Source: an uncultured Coriobacteriaceae bacterium (GTDB taxonomy: Bacteria; Actinomycetota; Coriobacteriia; Coriobacteriales; UMGS124). From it: a stretch of DNA of 6,870 bases. The translations under genes were made by a program, and so were the position numbers. The stretch is from the NCBI GenBank assembly GCA_900555105.1, contig USJP01000085.1:1-6870 (forward strand), read 5' to 3'. Position 1 is the stretch's first letter, and each line of letters begins with the position of its first letter. This document shows positions 6,360-6,870 of the stretch, in pieces. Below the pieces are notes generated by a model that was not told the origin of the DNA, did no database searches, and saw only the letters and a list, made by a program, of their open reading frames with translations.

Positions 6360-6869
6360 TTACCTGTTCTCGAGGCGCGAAACGAGGTCGCGCAGGATTT
6401 CGACGCAGTCGCCCACCACGCTGTAGGTGGCATGCCCGAAGATGGGCGCCTCCGGGTCGGAGTTGATCGCGATGACGCACTGCGCCCCGCCGATGCCGGC
6501 CAGGTGCTGGATGGCGCCTGAGACGCCCACGCTCACGAGGAGCCTGGGGGCTACAGACACGCCGGTCTGACCCACCTGGTGGGGGTATTCGAGCCAGCCT
6601 TGCTCAACCAGGGGGCGCGAGCAGCCAAGTTTGGCACCGATGAGCTCGGCGAGCCTGCTTGCAAGCGCCAGGTTCTTCTTGGCACCGATGCCGCGGCCCA
6701 CCACGACGAGTACTTCGGCGTCGGCAACCGAGTCGTCCTGCGGTGCGGCGAGGCGCTCGAGCACCTCGACGTGAGAAGTCACCTCGGCAGGTACGTTTAC
6801 CTGCTCGATTGTCGCGGTGCGCTCGGGGTCGACGACGGGCGCCGCGAGCACGCCGGGGCGCACCGTCGC
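6360..6869 (-). CDS. etfA: Electron transfer flavoprotein alpha subunit, C-terminal FAD-binding domain, partial
   Basis: This is the 3' end of a gene continuing beyond the right edge; about 169 residues are visible and the frame is open to the edge. EtfA (FixB) pairs with EtfB, binds FAD and passes electrons between acyl-CoA dehydrogenases or related flavoenzymes and an electron acceptor, in the cytoplasm. Conserved family features in order are TVRPGVL at the start, VVGRGIGAKKN with the following LAELIGAKLGCSRPLVEQGW, then HQVGQTG, SVGVSGAIQHLAGI, and AINSDPEAPIFGHATYSVVGD near the end. These are the FAD-contacting segments of the C-terminal domain and none looks damaged. A GTG at 6863 could be mistaken for a start, but homology continues upstream of it. 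The TAA stop is seven bases from the next start. In anaerobes EtfAB can be bifurcating; the visible part does not decide this. Confidence 0.93.
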   Translation of the reverse strand, partial: ATVRPGVLAAPVVDPERTATIEQVNVPAEVTSHVEVLERLAAPQDDSVADAEVLVVVGRGIGAKKNLALASRLAELIGAKLGCSRPLVEQGWLEYPHQVGQTGVSVAPRLLVSVGVSGAIQHLAGIGGAQCVIAINSDPEAPIFGHATYSVVGDCVEILRDLVSRLENR

Positions 6870-6870
6870 C

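Noticed and set aside
6353..6433. A 27-residue N-terminal extension of the transglutaminase-like protein, starting at 6433.
   Set aside because: It would overlap the conserved C-terminal end of etfA, is unlike an export signal, and would bury the hydrophobic segment that fits a signal peptide when translation starts at 6352.

Overview
The window is GC-rich, densely coded bacterial DNA. A single-chain PurL ending in a glutaminase domain, a fused CydD-CydC exporter and a neighbouring EtfA suggest an anaerobic or microaerophilic actinobacterium, most likely of class Coriobacteriia (Collinsella/Olsenella-like). That placement is inferred from gene content and family resemblance; no taxonomic marker gene is present.

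Layout. Two genes read rightward: the 3' end of purL (to 334) and a 66-residue membrane protein with a lysine/alanine repeat tail (448-648). A perfect 17-bp hairpin (679-728) then acts as a probable terminator between converging transcription units. Everything to its right reads leftward. In transcription order this is the 3' end of an electron-transfer flavoprotein alpha subunit gene (window edge to 6360), a secreted or membrane-anchored protein with two transglutaminase-like modules (6352-4475), and a 1161-residue fused CydDC ABC exporter (4376-891). The etfA stop and the transglutaminase start are 7 nt apart, so these two are probably cotranscribed. A 98-bp AT-rich gap separates the transglutaminase gene from cydDC. 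It holds a nested inverted repeat that touches the cydDC Shine-Dalgarno sequence and a candidate promoter.

How the genes may work together. PurL belongs to purine synthesis and is unrelated to the leftward genes. CydDC exports thiol reductants (cysteine/glutathione) in characterised bacteria. Its upstream neighbour is an extracytoplasmic protein with 14 cysteines, including an apparent catalytic one, so a link through thiol redox outside the membrane is plausible but unproven.

The most notable points are the transglutaminase protein, whose first module has lost the catalytic Cys and His while the second keeps the full triad; the loss of the Q-loop glutamine in the first ATPase domain of CydDC; the hairpin over the cydDC ribosome binding site; and the single-span protein with a histone-like basic tail. 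No tRNA, rRNA, CRISPR array, insertion sequence or phage gene was recognised.
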